Below are positions 54,044 to 62,904 of a DNA stretch of 64,000 bases, in pieces. The position numbers and the translations under genes were made by a program. Origin of the DNA: Polymorphobacter multimanifer (GTDB lineage: Bacteria; Pseudomonadota; Alphaproteobacteria; Sphingomonadales; Sphingomonadaceae). Numbering within the stretch: the first letter of the stretch is position 1; every line of letters begins with the position of its first letter. The stretch spans positions 62,001 to 126,000 of the forward strand of contig NZ_JACIIV010000013.1 in NCBI RefSeq assembly GCF_014205635.1. The letters are read 5' to 3'. The notes below the pieces were generated by a model. The model ran no database searches, had not been told where the DNA came from, and saw only the letters and a program-made list of their open reading frames with translations.

Positions 54044-56220
54044 CAGAACGCGACCCGGCCCTGCAGCGTGAAGCTGCGGCGCGGATCGGGGACATGGGCG
54101 CGATCATTGGGGCCGACGCCGACGGGGAAGACCTCGAAGATGAGCGACGAGGTGCGCACGTCGAAGAGGTTGCGCACGAGCAATGCCAGCTCCCATTTGC
54201 GGTCGGCGCTGCCGACGCCGAGGCGCACATCGGTCCTGGCGAAGCCGGTCTGCACTTCGAGCGGGCTGCCCGATTCCTGATAGTTGATGTCCGACTGGAA
54301 ATTGAGGAAGCCGCTGCCGAACACCCGCAGCGAGTCACTCACCGGGCGGTCGTAATCGATGGCGAGATTGCCGGTCCAGGTCGGCGAACTTTGCAGCCGG
54401 TCCCCCTGCCGGCTCTGGGTGCAGCCCGGCACCAGCCGTGCCGGGTTGTCGAAGCGGCAGGGGCCGTTGGGCCAGCTGGTGTAAAAGGCATCGAGATACG
54501 CCGCGGCCGCCGAGAGGCGCAGCCCCTCCACCGGCGACACGCTCGCTTCCAGCTCGACACCGCGGGTGCGCGCGCCGGCGGCGTTGCTGGTGATGAAGCT
54601 GGCGGTGTTGATGTCGAGGGCCGACTTCTGCAGGTCCGAATAGTCGGTGGTGAAGGCGACGAGGCTGAAGAAGCCGTTCACTTCAGGGAATTGCGCCTTG
54701 AGGCCGGCCTCGAACACGTCCGACTTTTCGGGCGCCAGGATGAATGTGTCGGCGGTGACGTTCTGGAACTCGCTGAAGGCGCCGCCCTTGTCCCCGCGTG
54801 CATAGCGCAGGAACAGGTTGAGATCGCGGTTGGGGGACCAGCTGAGCGTGGCGGAGGGCGCCCAGGCGTTTTCGGTGAAGCGGCCTTCGAGATCGGCGCG
54901 CGGGATGGTGAGGCTGGCGGGGGCGGGGGGCACGTTGAACAGCCGGGTAAAGCCGGTGACGAGGCCGCGCTTGCGGATGTTGGTCCAGCGCAGGCCGCCG
55001 CTGAGCTTCAAGGTATCGGTGAGCTTGTAGCCGGCCTGGGCGAAGGCAGCGAGGACATCGGTATCCTGATCGAAGGTGCGGAAGGTGATGGTGTTGATGC
55101 CCGGCGGTGCCGGGGTGTCGATGGTCGATTGCCGGCGCACGCGGCTGCGGCCCCATTCGGCATAGGCACCGACGATGTAATCGAACGCGGTGTCGCTGGG
55201 CGAGACCAGCCGCACCTCCTGCGACCATTGCGAGAAGCGCTCGCTGTTGTCGACGACGAGCCGGGCGGGGCGGCGCGCCTGGATGTTGAACGCCTGCTCA
55301 TAGCCATAATAGGAATAGCCGGTGATGGCGGTGAGGGTGTGGGTGCCCAGCTCGACATCGAGCTGCACGGCACCGTTCCAGTTGTCGCTGTTGTCACGCT
55401 CTGGGGAGAAGGCGTCGTCGGTGTCTTTCAGATAATCGGGACGGGTGCCGGCGGGGACGAATTCGAAGGCCGAGCCGGTGATATCCTGCTTGGTATATTC
55501 GAGCTTGGCAAACAGGGTGACCGTGTCCGAAGGGGTGAACAGCAGCGAGCCGCGCAGCAGATACTGGTCGGCGACGGGCTCCTTGCGGTCGAGCGTCGTG
55601 TTGTCGAGCCAGCCGTTGTTCAGCGCGTAGCGGCCCGCCAGGCGGACGGCGAGCTTGTCCGACACCGGGGCATTGATGATGCCGGTGACGTTGGTGCTGC
55701 CGCGCACGGTTTCGTATTCGGCCGAAACTTCGCCGCCGAGCGTTTGCGTCGGGCGGGTCGAACGGATGGCGATGGCGCCCGCACTTGTGTTGCGGCCGAA
55801 GAGTGCGCCTTGCGGGCCGCGCAGCACCTCGATCTGCTCCACATCGAGGAAAGGCTGGTTGTACTGGCGGTTGCGGCCGCCGTAGACGCCATCGACGAAC
55901 AGCGCCACCGATTGCTCGAACGAGAAGCTGTTGCCGCTGGTGCCGATGCCGCGGATGGTGATCGACTTGTTGGCCGGGGTGTCCACGACCACAAGATTGG
56001 GCACGCGGCTCATGATCTGGTTGAAATCGTTGATGCCGCCGTTCTTGAGCTCTTCGCCGGTGCGGACGACGATCGAGAGGGGCACGTCGACGAGGCGCTC
56101 GGCGCGCTTCTGGGCGGTGACGATGATCTCGCCGCCCTCCGCCTCGGACGCCGTGGCTGTTTGCGCGATCGCCGGGCTTGCGACACCGGCGAGCAGGGCC
56201 GCCATGATCATCGTCCGCAT
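54043..56220 (-). CDS. TonB-dependent outer-membrane receptor
   Basis: This 725-residue receptor has a signal peptide (MRTMIMAALLAGVASPAIA, 1-19), a TonB-box-like GGEIIVTAQKR, and a plug with LVDVPLSIVV, NKSITIRGIGTSGNSFSFEQS and IEVLRGPQGALFGRNTSAGA. The beta-barrel ends in an aromatic residue (SFTLQGRVAF). The start at 56220 has a strong GGAGGGGGAAAG upstream. It heads an operon with two paralogous unknown proteins. Receptors of this group in sphingomonads often take up hydrophobic or aromatic compounds, and the surrounding catabolic genes fit that, but the ligand is not known. Confidence 0.93.
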   Translation of the reverse strand: MRTMIMAALLAGVASPAIAQTATASEAEGGEIIVTAQKRAERLVDVPLSIVVRTGEELKNGGINDFNQIMSRVPNLVVVDTPANKSITIRGIGTSGNSFSFEQSVALFVDGVYGGRNRQYNQPFLDVEQIEVLRGPQGALFGRNTSAGAIAIRSTRPTQTLGGEVSAEYETVRGSTNVTGIINAPVSDKLAVRLAGRYALNNGWLDNTTLDRKEPVADQYLLRGSLLFTPSDTVTLFAKLEYTKQDITGSAFEFVPAGTRPDYLKDTDDAFSPERDNSDNWNGAVQLDVELGTHTLTAITGYSYYGYEQAFNIQARRPARLVVDNSERFSQWSQEVRLVSPSDTAFDYIVGAYAEWGRSRVRRQSTIDTPAPPGINTITFRTFDQDTDVLAAFAQAGYKLTDTLKLSGGLRWTNIRKRGLVTGFTRLFNVPPAPASLTIPRADLEGRFTENAWAPSATLSWSPNRDLNLFLRYARGDKGGAFSEFQNVTADTFILAPEKSDVFEAGLKAQFPEVNGFFSLVAFTTDYSDLQKSALDINTASFITSNAAGARTRGVELEASVSPVEGLRLSAAAAYLDAFYTSWPNGPCRFDNPARLVPGCTQSRQGDRLQSSPTWTGNLAIDYDRPVSDSLRVFGSGFLNFQSDINYQESGSPLEVQTGFARTDVRLGVGSADRKWELALLVRNLFDVRTSSLIFEVFPVGVGPNDRAHVPDPRRSFTLQGRVAF

Positions 56221-56413
56221 TGTCTTTCCCCCTCCGGACCGGCCGCATGTGGCGCGGCCGCACTTGCAAGGGCAGACTGACTGCAGGCGCAGTTGTGCCC
56301 AAATCACTAATCCCGCCGCAGCCATGAATTTTAGTTCCGCCGCCGGGTGTGGAAGTGCGCTTGTGCGGGGTCCCCTGCCCCTGCAGCCTTGCGAAAATCG
56401 CTCGGAGACCTGC
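56221..56413. promoter_or_regulatory. Divergent promoter region between the TonB receptor and small monooxygenase-like gene
   Basis: This 193-base region should hold both promoters. An inverted repeat GGCCGC-N7-GCGGCC lies at 56241-56259, close to the receptor start, and could be an operator. An AT-rich patch (about 56310-56335) in the middle is the likeliest promoter core. No clear -10/-35 pair stands out. Confidence 0.35.
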
Positions 56414-56725
56414 ATGATCACTACCATTGTCCGCTTCAGGCTGGCGCCCGGCGAGAGCCATGAGGCGGCGCTGGAGGAAATTCGCCGCACGATTCCCATT
56501 TATCAGGCGGCGGGGCCGGCGCTCATTCGCAAGGCGATCCATCTTGATGCTGCGAAGGGGGAAGGCCGCAGCATCTATCTCTGGGCGGACCGGGCTTCGG
56601 CGGAGGCGTTCTTTGCGCGCGCAAGCGTGATGATCGAGGCGAAGACCGGCCATGCTCCGCAAGTCGAATATCTCGATTGCCATGTGCTGGTGGACAATGC
56701 GGCCGGCGAGGTGCGCTTTGGTTGA
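56414..56725 (+). CDS. YdhR/ABM-type small monooxygenase-like protein
   Basis: This 103-residue protein has the dimeric ferredoxin-like alpha/beta barrel fold: ITTIVRFRLAPGESHEAALEEI, then GPALIRKAIHLD, SIYLWADRASAEAFF and VEYLDCHVLVD. Relatives include YdhR-type putative monooxygenases without known cofactors. It is coupled to the next NTF2-like gene by an eight-base overlap and diverges from the TonB receptor operon. It could act on a quinone or polyaromatic compound; that is a family-level guess. Confidence 0.72.
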   Translation: MITTIVRFRLAPGESHEAALEEIRRTIPIYQAAGPALIRKAIHLDAAKGEGRSIYLWADRASAEAFFARASVMIEAKTGHAPQVEYLDCHVLVDNAAGEVRFG

Positions 56726-57215
56726 GGCTCACGCTGCCGAGGCGATCCGCCAGGCGCTCTACACCTATGCGCGCGGGGTGGACCGGCGTGACCCCGACCT
56801 GATCGCGGCGGCCTTCTGGCCCGATGCGGTGATCACGCTGGGGAGCATCTATTCGGGCGCGCCCGCGGGCTTTGTCGAGGTGGCGATGGGGTTCATGGGG
56901 ATGTTCGCGGCCACGCGGCATGACATCGGCAATGTGCTGCTGGTGCCTGTGGGGGACGGGCGGATCGCTTATGAGGCCTATGTGCGCACCTGGCATTGGC
57001 AGGAGGCAGACGGGCGCGAGCTGGTGGTGCTGGGGCGTTATCTTGGCCATGCAGAGCAGCGCGACGGCGTGTGGCGGAGCGTGGCGCACACCGAGGCGAT
57101 GGACTGGGGCGAGACCCGTGCGGTCGATGCCGGATGGTTCGAGGCGAATGGCGAGCTGCCCAAGGGACGGCGTGACCGGGATGATGAAAGCTATCGCTGG
57201 CTGGCGGCCAGATAG
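56718..57215 (+). CDS. NTF2-like (SnoaL-type) protein
   Basis: This 165-residue protein has a SnoaL-like fold: helix EAIRQALYTYARGVDRRDPDLIAAAFWPDAV at about residues 8-38 (split into two helices with a bend), then IYSGAPAGFVEVAMGF, the strand MFAATRHDIGNVLL, and the late WRSVAHTEAMDWGE. The family includes small hydratases, isomerases and dehydratases such as scytalone dehydratase-type enzymes. The start is taken as TTG at 56718, the only start near the overlap with the previous gene. Its 3' end overlaps the convergent MFS gene by 25 bases. Confidence 0.72.
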   Translation: MVEAHAAEAIRQALYTYARGVDRRDPDLIAAAFWPDAVITLGSIYSGAPAGFVEVAMGFMGMFAATRHDIGNVLLVPVGDGRIAYEAYVRTWHWQEADGRELVVLGRYLGHAEQRDGVWRSVAHTEAMDWGETRAVDAGWFEANGELPKGRRDRDDESYRWLAAR

Positions 57216-58498
57216 GGTTTGCGCGCCCGGTGGAGGAGCCAGGCTGACGGCAGGCCGGTGATGGCGGCGGTGAGCGCCAGCGACAGGCCGAGCTTTGCTT
57301 CGTCTCCGAACAGGAAATCGGTGAACAGGGCGGGCAAGGTGGGGCCGAGGCCGATGCCGAGCAGGTTGATGACCAGCAGATAGAGCGCCGACACCTGGCC
57401 GCGCATTTCGTTGGGCACCACGGCACCGATGGCCGAAGGAGCCGCACCGCTGGCGAAGGCGCCGAAGAAGAACAGCGGTGCCAGCAGCGCCTTGGCAAGG
57501 GCTGGATCATCGACAAGCGGGAACATCACGCCGGGCACCATGCCGCCGAGGCAGGCGAGGGCGCCGGCGATCAGCGTGCCGTCCCGCCGGCCGCGGCTGG
57601 CGAGCCAATCGGCGAACCAGCCGCCCGCCAGCACGCCGACCGAGCCGGCGACCGCCATGATGAGGCCGATCTGCACCCCGGCATCGCGCGGTGATACGCC
57701 GTGGCGGCGGATGAAGAATTCGGGCGTCCAGGCGAGGGTGGCGAAATTGGCGAGCACGACGATGCCGAAGCCGAAGAACCAGGGGCCGAACAGCGCGCGC
57801 CGTGTCCAGACATAGCGGAGGGTTTCGCGGACGCGGAGCTGCTCGGGGGTTTCGGCGCGGCCGCGGCGCACTGGCTCGGGGAGGAGCAGCAGGAAGGGGG
57901 CGAGGAGGAAGGCCGGGGCGGCGATGACGAGGAAGACGGCCTGCCATGCCTGCACCGTGCCGATGAGCGGCAGCGTGACCTGCGGGTTTTCCGCCACGGC
58001 ACCCACCACCAGCCCGCCGGCGCCGAACGCCAGGCCGGCGCCGAAATAGATGCCGAGGCTGTAGACCGAAAAGGCGCGGGCGCGGCTGGCGGGGGGGAAG
58101 AGATCGGCGAGCATCGAGAAGACCGAAGGCCCGAGCGCGGCATCGGCGGTGCCGGCGAAAACCCGGCCGCCGAACAGGGCCGCAAAACTGTTGGCGAGGC
58201 CGCACGCCGCCGCTGCCATGCCGCCGGCGAGGGTGCCGACCACGACGATGAGGCGACGGCTGGCGCGGTCCGCCAGCCGGCCGAAGGGCAGGCCCATCAC
58301 CGTGTAGAAGATGGCGAAGGCAAGACCGGCGAGCAGGCTGAACTGGGTGTCGGAGATCTGCAAGTCTGCCTTGATGGGGCCAACCAGCAGGCTGAGGATC
58401 TGCCTGTCGGCGAAGGAGACGATATAGGCGAGCAGCAGTGCCGCCACCGACCCCCAGGCGATTGCAGGCGACGGCCAGTCGCCATCGGGATCGCTCAT
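57191..58498 (-). CDS. MFS transporter, spinster-like
   Basis: This 435-residue major-facilitator protein has twelve predicted helices. The first segment has AYIVSFADRQILSLLVGPIK, typical of the spinster-like/aromatic-acid MFS group, and the loop 2-3 motif GLPFGRLADRASRRL is the family signature. It could import or export an organic anion such as an aromatic acid. It overlaps the DsbA-family gene by four bases (ATGA), so the two are co-transcribed. Substrate unknown. Confidence 0.9.
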   Translation of the reverse strand: MSDPDGDWPSPAIAWGSVAALLLAYIVSFADRQILSLLVGPIKADLQISDTQFSLLAGLAFAIFYTVMGLPFGRLADRASRRLIVVVGTLAGGMAAAACGLANSFAALFGGRVFAGTADAALGPSVFSMLADLFPPASRARAFSVYSLGIYFGAGLAFGAGGLVVGAVAENPQVTLPLIGTVQAWQAVFLVIAAPAFLLAPFLLLLPEPVRRGRAETPEQLRVRETLRYVWTRRALFGPWFFGFGIVVLANFATLAWTPEFFIRRHGVSPRDAGVQIGLIMAVAGSVGVLAGGWFADWLASRGRRDGTLIAGALACLGGMVPGVMFPLVDDPALAKALLAPLFFFGAFASGAAPSAIGAVVPNEMRGQVSALYLLVINLLGIGLGPTLPALFTDFLFGDEAKLGLSLALTAAITGLPSAWLLHRARKPYLAASQR

Positions 58499-59151
58499 GC
58501 AGCGCGTGCCGTGCGCGCGCGGTCGAAGGCCTGCGCGAAGGCGGCGATGCTCGTCTGGTTGATGATCTCGGACCGGCCACCGCCCGAGGTGAGGATGTAG
58601 TGCGGCATCGAGCTGACACCGGAAGCGCGCCAGGCCTCGGTTTCGCGGAAGGGGGCTTCGAGATCGGCGTCGGATTCAAGATGCGCGCGGGCGGCGGCGG
58701 CGTCGAAGCCATGGCGACCGGCGAGGGCGGCGAGAAAGTCCATGTCGATGACCTTGGCGTGTTCGAAGAAGCTGCCGGCGATCTCCTCGATCATGGCGCC
58801 GGCAACGCCGGGGTGCTGTGCCTCGGCCCAGCGGACGAGGCGGTGACCGTCGATCGAGGGGGGTCCGCGGGTGATCTTCTCGAAGACGAAGTTGATACCG
58901 ACGGGCTCGGCGACGCTGCGGATGCGGTCCCACATCGGCACGCGCAGGCCTTCGCCATATTTCTCGCGAAAGAAGTCGAGAAATACATGCCCGGCGCGGT
59001 CGAAGTGCGGATAGAGCATGAACTGGCGCCAATGGACCTGAATGGGAAGCGCATCCGCGCACCCGGCCTCGGCGGCGAGCGCCAGATCGAGATGCCGCTT
59101 CCCGACATGGCACCAGGGGCAGAGGAAATCGTAAACGGCATCGATACGCAT
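58495..59151 (-). CDS. DsbA-family (FrnE-like) thiol oxidoreductase / 2-hydroxychromene-2-carboxylate isomerase-like protein
   Basis: This 218-residue thioredoxin-fold protein has a CPWC motif at residues 11-14 (VYDFLCPWCHVGKRHLDLAL), a large helical insertion, and a C-terminal GVSSMPHYIL with the cis-Pro. FrnE-like proteins are cytosolic disulfide oxidoreductases or polyketide-modifying enzymes; the superfamily also includes chromene carboxylate isomerases of naphthalene pathways, but those lack the CxxC. Being first in a unit with an MFS transporter links it to export or catabolism. Start at 59151 gives standard length. Confidence 0.87.
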   Translation of the reverse strand: MRIDAVYDFLCPWCHVGKRHLDLALAAEAGCADALPIQVHWRQFMLYPHFDRAGHVFLDFFREKYGEGLRVPMWDRIRSVAEPVGINFVFEKITRGPPSIDGHRLVRWAEAQHPGVAGAMIEEIAGSFFEHAKVIDMDFLAALAGRHGFDAAAARAHLESDADLEAPFRETEAWRASGVSSMPHYILTSGGGRSEIINQTSIAAFAQAFDRARTARAA

Positions 59152-59287
59152 CGGTGGGGCTCCCTGATGAGCCGCTATTCGGCCCTTTCGGGCGGCCTCA
59201 CGCAAATAGCCTGTGCAGCGGTGGCCATCACTGCCGGGCATGGGGATGGGGGATTGCGAACGGCTGCCGGACGTGCAGGATGAATGC

Positions 59288-59821
59288 ATGGACCTCAACG
59301 CTGCCCAGCAAGACATGCGCGCCGCCTTTGTGCGCGGAGCACCGGGGGTCCTGGTGTCCGGGCTGGTCTGGCTTGCCAGCGGGCTCGTCTGGCTGCGCGC
59401 CGGGGTCGACATGGCGTTTGCGGTGCTGTTCTTCGGTGGCATGGCGATCGTGCCGCTGTCCCTCCTCATCGCGCGGACCGGGTTTCGGGCGCCGAAGCTG
59501 GCGAAGGGCAATCCGCTCGAACGGCTCGGGCTGGAAAGCACCTTCATTCTCTTTGCCGGCATCTTCATCGCCTATGGGCTGCTCGGCATGCTCCCGACAG
59601 CGGTGTTTCCGGTGATGGCGATCATCATCGGCGCGCGCTATTTCGTGTTTCGCACGGTGTATGGCGAGGCGCTTTACTGGGCGCTGGGGGCAGCACTTGT
59701 GGCCGCCGGCGTAGTGGCGACGGTGCTGGGGCCGATCTGGCCGGGCAATCTGGCGCTGATCGTGGGTGCAATCGAATGCGGATTTTCCGCATTGATCTTC
59801 AGCCGTCGCGGCCGTGGCTAG
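59288..59821 (+). CDS. Membrane protein of unknown function (DUF7010-like)
   Basis: This 177-residue protein has six hydrophobic segments after a short helical N-terminus (MDLNAAQQDMRAAFVRGAPG). This opening and the GVLVSGLVWLASGLVWL helix resemble a widespread small membrane family (probably DUF7010, not certain). The function is unknown. The start at 59288 is preferred over a frame 25 codons longer that has no ribosome site. Its stop shares CTAG with the convergent regulator-domain gene. Confidence 0.65.
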   Translation: MDLNAAQQDMRAAFVRGAPGVLVSGLVWLASGLVWLRAGVDMAFAVLFFGGMAIVPLSLLIARTGFRAPKLAKGNPLERLGLESTFILFAGIFIAYGLLGMLPTAVFPVMAIIIGARYFVFRTVYGEALYWALGAALVAAGVVATVLGPIWPGNLALIVGAIECGFSALIFSRRGRG

Positions 59822-60078
59822 AAGAACACATCGTCGGGATTATAGACGAAATACGCCACCTGCGTCTTGGTGCGCCGGATTCCGGGCACGGCAGCAAGCT
59901 TTTCGTTGACGAGCTGGCCGACGTCGAAACCTTCCTCGATCACCAGCTTTACCAGCAGATCCCATTTGCCGCTGATGGCCGAGACTTCGCGGACGCCGGG
60001 GACAGCTTTGAGGATTTCGCGGCCCACGGTGTAGGTCTGGCCGCGCTCGCAACTGACCGAGATGAAGAATGTCTGCAT
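59818..60078 (-). CDS. Stand-alone Lrp/AsnC-type ligand-binding (RAM) domain protein
   Basis: This 86-residue protein is a single RAM domain: MQTFFISVSCERGQTYTVG, then VREVSAISGKWDLLVKLVIE, then the helix and closing strand RRTKTQVAYFVYNP. There is no DNA-binding helix-turn-helix, so it cannot act as a normal Lrp repressor. Such proteins bind amino acids and may modulate an enzyme or a full-length Lrp partner. It is nine bases after the FAD dehydrogenase gene and is the end of that operon. Confidence 0.85.
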   Translation of the reverse strand: MQTFFISVSCERGQTYTVGREILKAVPGVREVSAISGKWDLLVKLVIEEGFDVGQLVNEKLAAVPGIRRTKTQVAYFVYNPDDVFF

Positions 60079-60087
60079 GGGGTGAAC

Positions 60088-61506
60088 CTAGCCGAGCGGA
60101 GGCAACGAGGGAACGGTCTTGCCGGGGTTCATGATGCCATGGGGATCGAGGGCGGCCTTGATCGCCTGCATCACCGCCACCGCCTCGGCGCCATGTTCGA
60201 GCAGCAGCGCATCGAGCTTGTGGACGCCGATGCCATGCTCGCCGGTGCAGGTGCCGCCCATGCGGATGGCGCGCTCGGAGACGCTGGCGGCGAGCTTGTC
60301 GGCGCGGGCGCGCTCGTCCGGATCGGCGGGGTCGAACAGCACCAGCATGTGGAAATTGCCGTCCCCGACATGGCCGACGATCGGGGCGACAAGGCCCAGC
60401 GCCTGCGCCTCGGCATGGCTTTCGGCGATGCAATCGGCAAGCCGCGAGATGGGGACACAGGCATCGGTCGTGAAACTGTCCTTCCCCGGCGCCAGCCCGC
60501 GTGCGGCGTGATAGGCCTCGTGGCGGGCGCGCCACATCGCCGAGCGCGCCTCGGTGGTGGTGGCGAAAGCGAAGGCGCTGCCGCCATGCTCGCCGGCCAG
60601 CGCCTCGACCATGGCGATCTGCTCGGCGACGGCGGCTTCCGACCCGTGGAATTCGAGGAACAGCGTGGGTGCCACGGCGAAGCCTTCGAGCCTCGACCAG
60701 GCGATGCATGCCTGCATCTGCAGCGCATCGAGCAGCTCGATGCGCGCCACGGCGATGCCGCACGCCATCACCGCCATCACCGTCTGCACGGCACTGGCGA
60801 GATCGGGGAATTGCACGCGCGCCGCGGAAATGACTTCGGGGACGCCGAACAGCCGCAATTGCAGCTCGGTGATGACGCCGAGCGTGCCTTCCGAGCCGAT
60901 GTAGAGGCGTGTGAGATCATAGCCGGCGGAGGATTTGCGGGCGCGGCCGCCGGTACGGATGATGCGGCCTTGCGGGGTGACGACGGTCAGCCCCAGTGTC
61001 ACCTCGCGCATGGTGCCGTAGCGGACGGCGTTGGTGCCGCTGGCACGGGTGGCGGCCATACCGCCGAGGCTGGCATTGGCGCCGGGATCGAGCGGGAAGA
61101 ACAGCCCCTGGTCGCGAATGGCATGGTTGAGGGCTTCGCGGGTGACGCCGGCTTGCACGCGGCAATCCATGTCGGGGGCGTTGATGGCGAGCACCTTGTC
61201 CATGCGGCCGAGATCGAGCGAGATGCCGCCGCCGAGGGCCTGCAGCTGGCCTTCGAGCGAGGTGCCGGTGCCGAACGGGATGACCGGCACGCGCGCTTCG
61301 TGGCAGAGGGCGAGCACGGCGGCGACATCTTCGGTCGTCTCGGCGAACACCACGGCGGAGGGGGCGGCGAGATCGCGCAGGCCCTCGCCGCGGCCATGGG
61401 CTTCGCGGATGGCGGGCGAGGTGCTCAGCCGGTCGCCGAAGCGCGCTTGCAGGGCGGCGATGACGGCGGCGGTGTTCGGCGCTTCGATGATGGTGGGGGC
61501 GTTCAT
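60088..61506 (-). CDS. FAD-linked D-2-hydroxyacid dehydrogenase (glycolate oxidase GlcD-like)
   Basis: This 472-residue protein of the same fold as the gene at 3748 has an FAD-binding PCMH domain with VIPFGTGTSLEGQLQALGGG, SLGGMAATRASGTNAVRYG and DLTRLYIGSEGTLGVITELQ. The C-terminal FAD-oxidase domain has GHVGDGNFHMLV and TGEHGIGVHK. The GTGTSLEG loop marks the D-lactate dehydrogenase/glycolate oxidase side of the family. It overlaps the preceding unrecognised gene (ATGA at 61503-61506), so they work together; D-2-hydroxy acid oxidation is the likely reaction. Confidence 0.9.
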   Translation of the reverse strand: MNAPTIIEAPNTAAVIAALQARFGDRLSTSPAIREAHGRGEGLRDLAAPSAVVFAETTEDVAAVLALCHEARVPVIPFGTGTSLEGQLQALGGGISLDLGRMDKVLAINAPDMDCRVQAGVTREALNHAIRDQGLFFPLDPGANASLGGMAATRASGTNAVRYGTMREVTLGLTVVTPQGRIIRTGGRARKSSAGYDLTRLYIGSEGTLGVITELQLRLFGVPEVISAARVQFPDLASAVQTVMAVMACGIAVARIELLDALQMQACIAWSRLEGFAVAPTLFLEFHGSEAAVAEQIAMVEALAGEHGGSAFAFATTTEARSAMWRARHEAYHAARGLAPGKDSFTTDACVPISRLADCIAESHAEAQALGLVAPIVGHVGDGNFHMLVLFDPADPDERARADKLAASVSERAIRMGGTCTGEHGIGVHKLDALLLEHGAEAVAVMQAIKAALDPHGIMNPGKTVPSLPPLG

Positions 61507-62822
61507 GCCGCTGCACTCACATCTTTTCGGGGATCGAGCTTGCGCAGCACGCCGTCGATGCCGGGCATGTTGAAGCCCTTGTAGCCATCGTTACGCTCGA
61601 GGTTTTCGAGGTGCGCGGCGATGGTGCCGCCCAGGCGGATCTCCTCGGCTTCGGCCGCCGACAGATGCCCGCCGGCTTCGAGCGCATCGAGGCGGGCGGG
61701 TTCGACCGCGGCCACATCGCCGGTGGTCAGCTCCTGGTAGAGGAAGGGGAAATCGGAGAAGGGCGCCATGACTTCCTGCCCTGCTTCGGACAGGATGCGG
61801 CGCAGCGCGCGCTGGTCGTACATGCCCGCGACATGGTTGAGGCCGCCTTCGAGGATCGATTCGCCGTGCATGATCGAGATGATGCCCGCGCGGCGGTGCT
61901 TGTCCAGCGGCGGCAGCGGCTGATGGGCAAAATCGACGTCGGTTTCGTGGGGGGCGAGGTCGACATCGGCGAAGATCGTGCTCTTGAGGGCGGGCTGTTC
62001 GAGGATCTGCGAACCCCAGCCGGCGAGCGCGCCGGCGTAGAGCATCTCGCGCAGTTCGTATCCGAGCTTTTCGAGGATGCGGATGGTGGCGGCGAAATGC
62101 TCGCGCGAGCCATCATAGGTGTGGTGATCGATGTTCGACCAGCCGATGCCGGCACGGTTCTGGCGCTCGGCCTGCACACGGCCTGCAGGGCAGCGGCTCA
62201 TCCAATAGTCGCGCTCGGCGACGAACCAGAGGTGGCAGGCGCGGTGCGGGCCGATTTCGGCGACGGCGGCATCGACGAGTGCCTCGGTGTGCGCGAGCCC
62301 CGCCGCGACATGCTCGAAGCGGCGACGGCGGGTGCGGAAGATCTGCAGGTGCAGCCGGCCGGCGCGGATACTGGCAGCGGGGAGTGCTTCGGGCGTGTGG
62401 CCGAGGCCGCCGGCGCGCTCGACGGCGCGGATGGTCCAGCCGCCGCCGGTGAAGGCGTCTGCCAGGCGCAGCGGTCCGTGTTCGGCGCCGTCTATGGCGG
62501 CATCGGTGCCGGTGGCGGCCTGAAATCGCGCGAGCGATTCGACGCGGAATGCCAGGGCGGGGGCGCCTTCGAGAACGGTCGGGAAGAAGCCGAGCGGGTT
62601 GGCGAGGGCTTCGTTTTCGGGGAGCCAGCCGAGGCTGCGCGCTTCGGCCACTGCATCGGCGGGCAGCACCAGATGATCGAGAATATCACGCAGCCGCACG
62701 CCGGTGGTGGTGCGCAGCGCTTGCGCATAGCGCGCGGCTTGCGGCACGGCGGCGAGGGCGGCGGCAAGCTGGGCTTGCACAAAGGCTTCGGCGTCAGGTT
62801 GCGGGGTCCAGATGCGGGTCAT
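61503..62822 (-). CDS. Unrecognised protein, possibly VOC/DUF1338-like metal enzyme
   Basis: This 439-residue cytosolic protein is not one I can name with confidence. Segments SNIDHHTYDGSREHFAATIR (about 250-270) and ILEKLGYELREMLYAGALAG resemble vicinal-oxygen-chelate modules. The phrases EHGPLRLADAFTGGGWTIRA and MHGESILEGGLNHVAGMYD add conserved His and Glu residues. The HglS/YdcJ (DUF1338) family, which converts 2-oxoadipate to D-2-hydroxyglutarate, is a possible relative and would fit the adjacent D-2-hydroxyacid dehydrogenase, but this is inference. Start at 62822 gives a tight promoter gap to the divergent AraC gene. Confidence 0.55.
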   Translation of the reverse strand: MTRIWTPQPDAEAFVQAQLAAALAAVPQAARYAQALRTTTGVRLRDILDHLVLPADAVAEARSLGWLPENEALANPLGFFPTVLEGAPALAFRVESLARFQAATGTDAAIDGAEHGPLRLADAFTGGGWTIRAVERAGGLGHTPEALPAASIRAGRLHLQIFRTRRRRFEHVAAGLAHTEALVDAAVAEIGPHRACHLWFVAERDYWMSRCPAGRVQAERQNRAGIGWSNIDHHTYDGSREHFAATIRILEKLGYELREMLYAGALAGWGSQILEQPALKSTIFADVDLAPHETDVDFAHQPLPPLDKHRRAGIISIMHGESILEGGLNHVAGMYDQRALRRILSEAGQEVMAPFSDFPFLYQELTTGDVAAVEPARLDALEAGGHLSAAEAEEIRLGGTIAAHLENLERNDGYKGFNMPGIDGVLRKLDPRKDVSAAA

Positions 62823-62904
62823 GGTCGGGCTCCTCCAGAATCCAGGTTCGACGTCATGCCGCATTGTCATGGCGGCGACCGCATTAGTCTTGTTGCCTCC
62901 GCGC

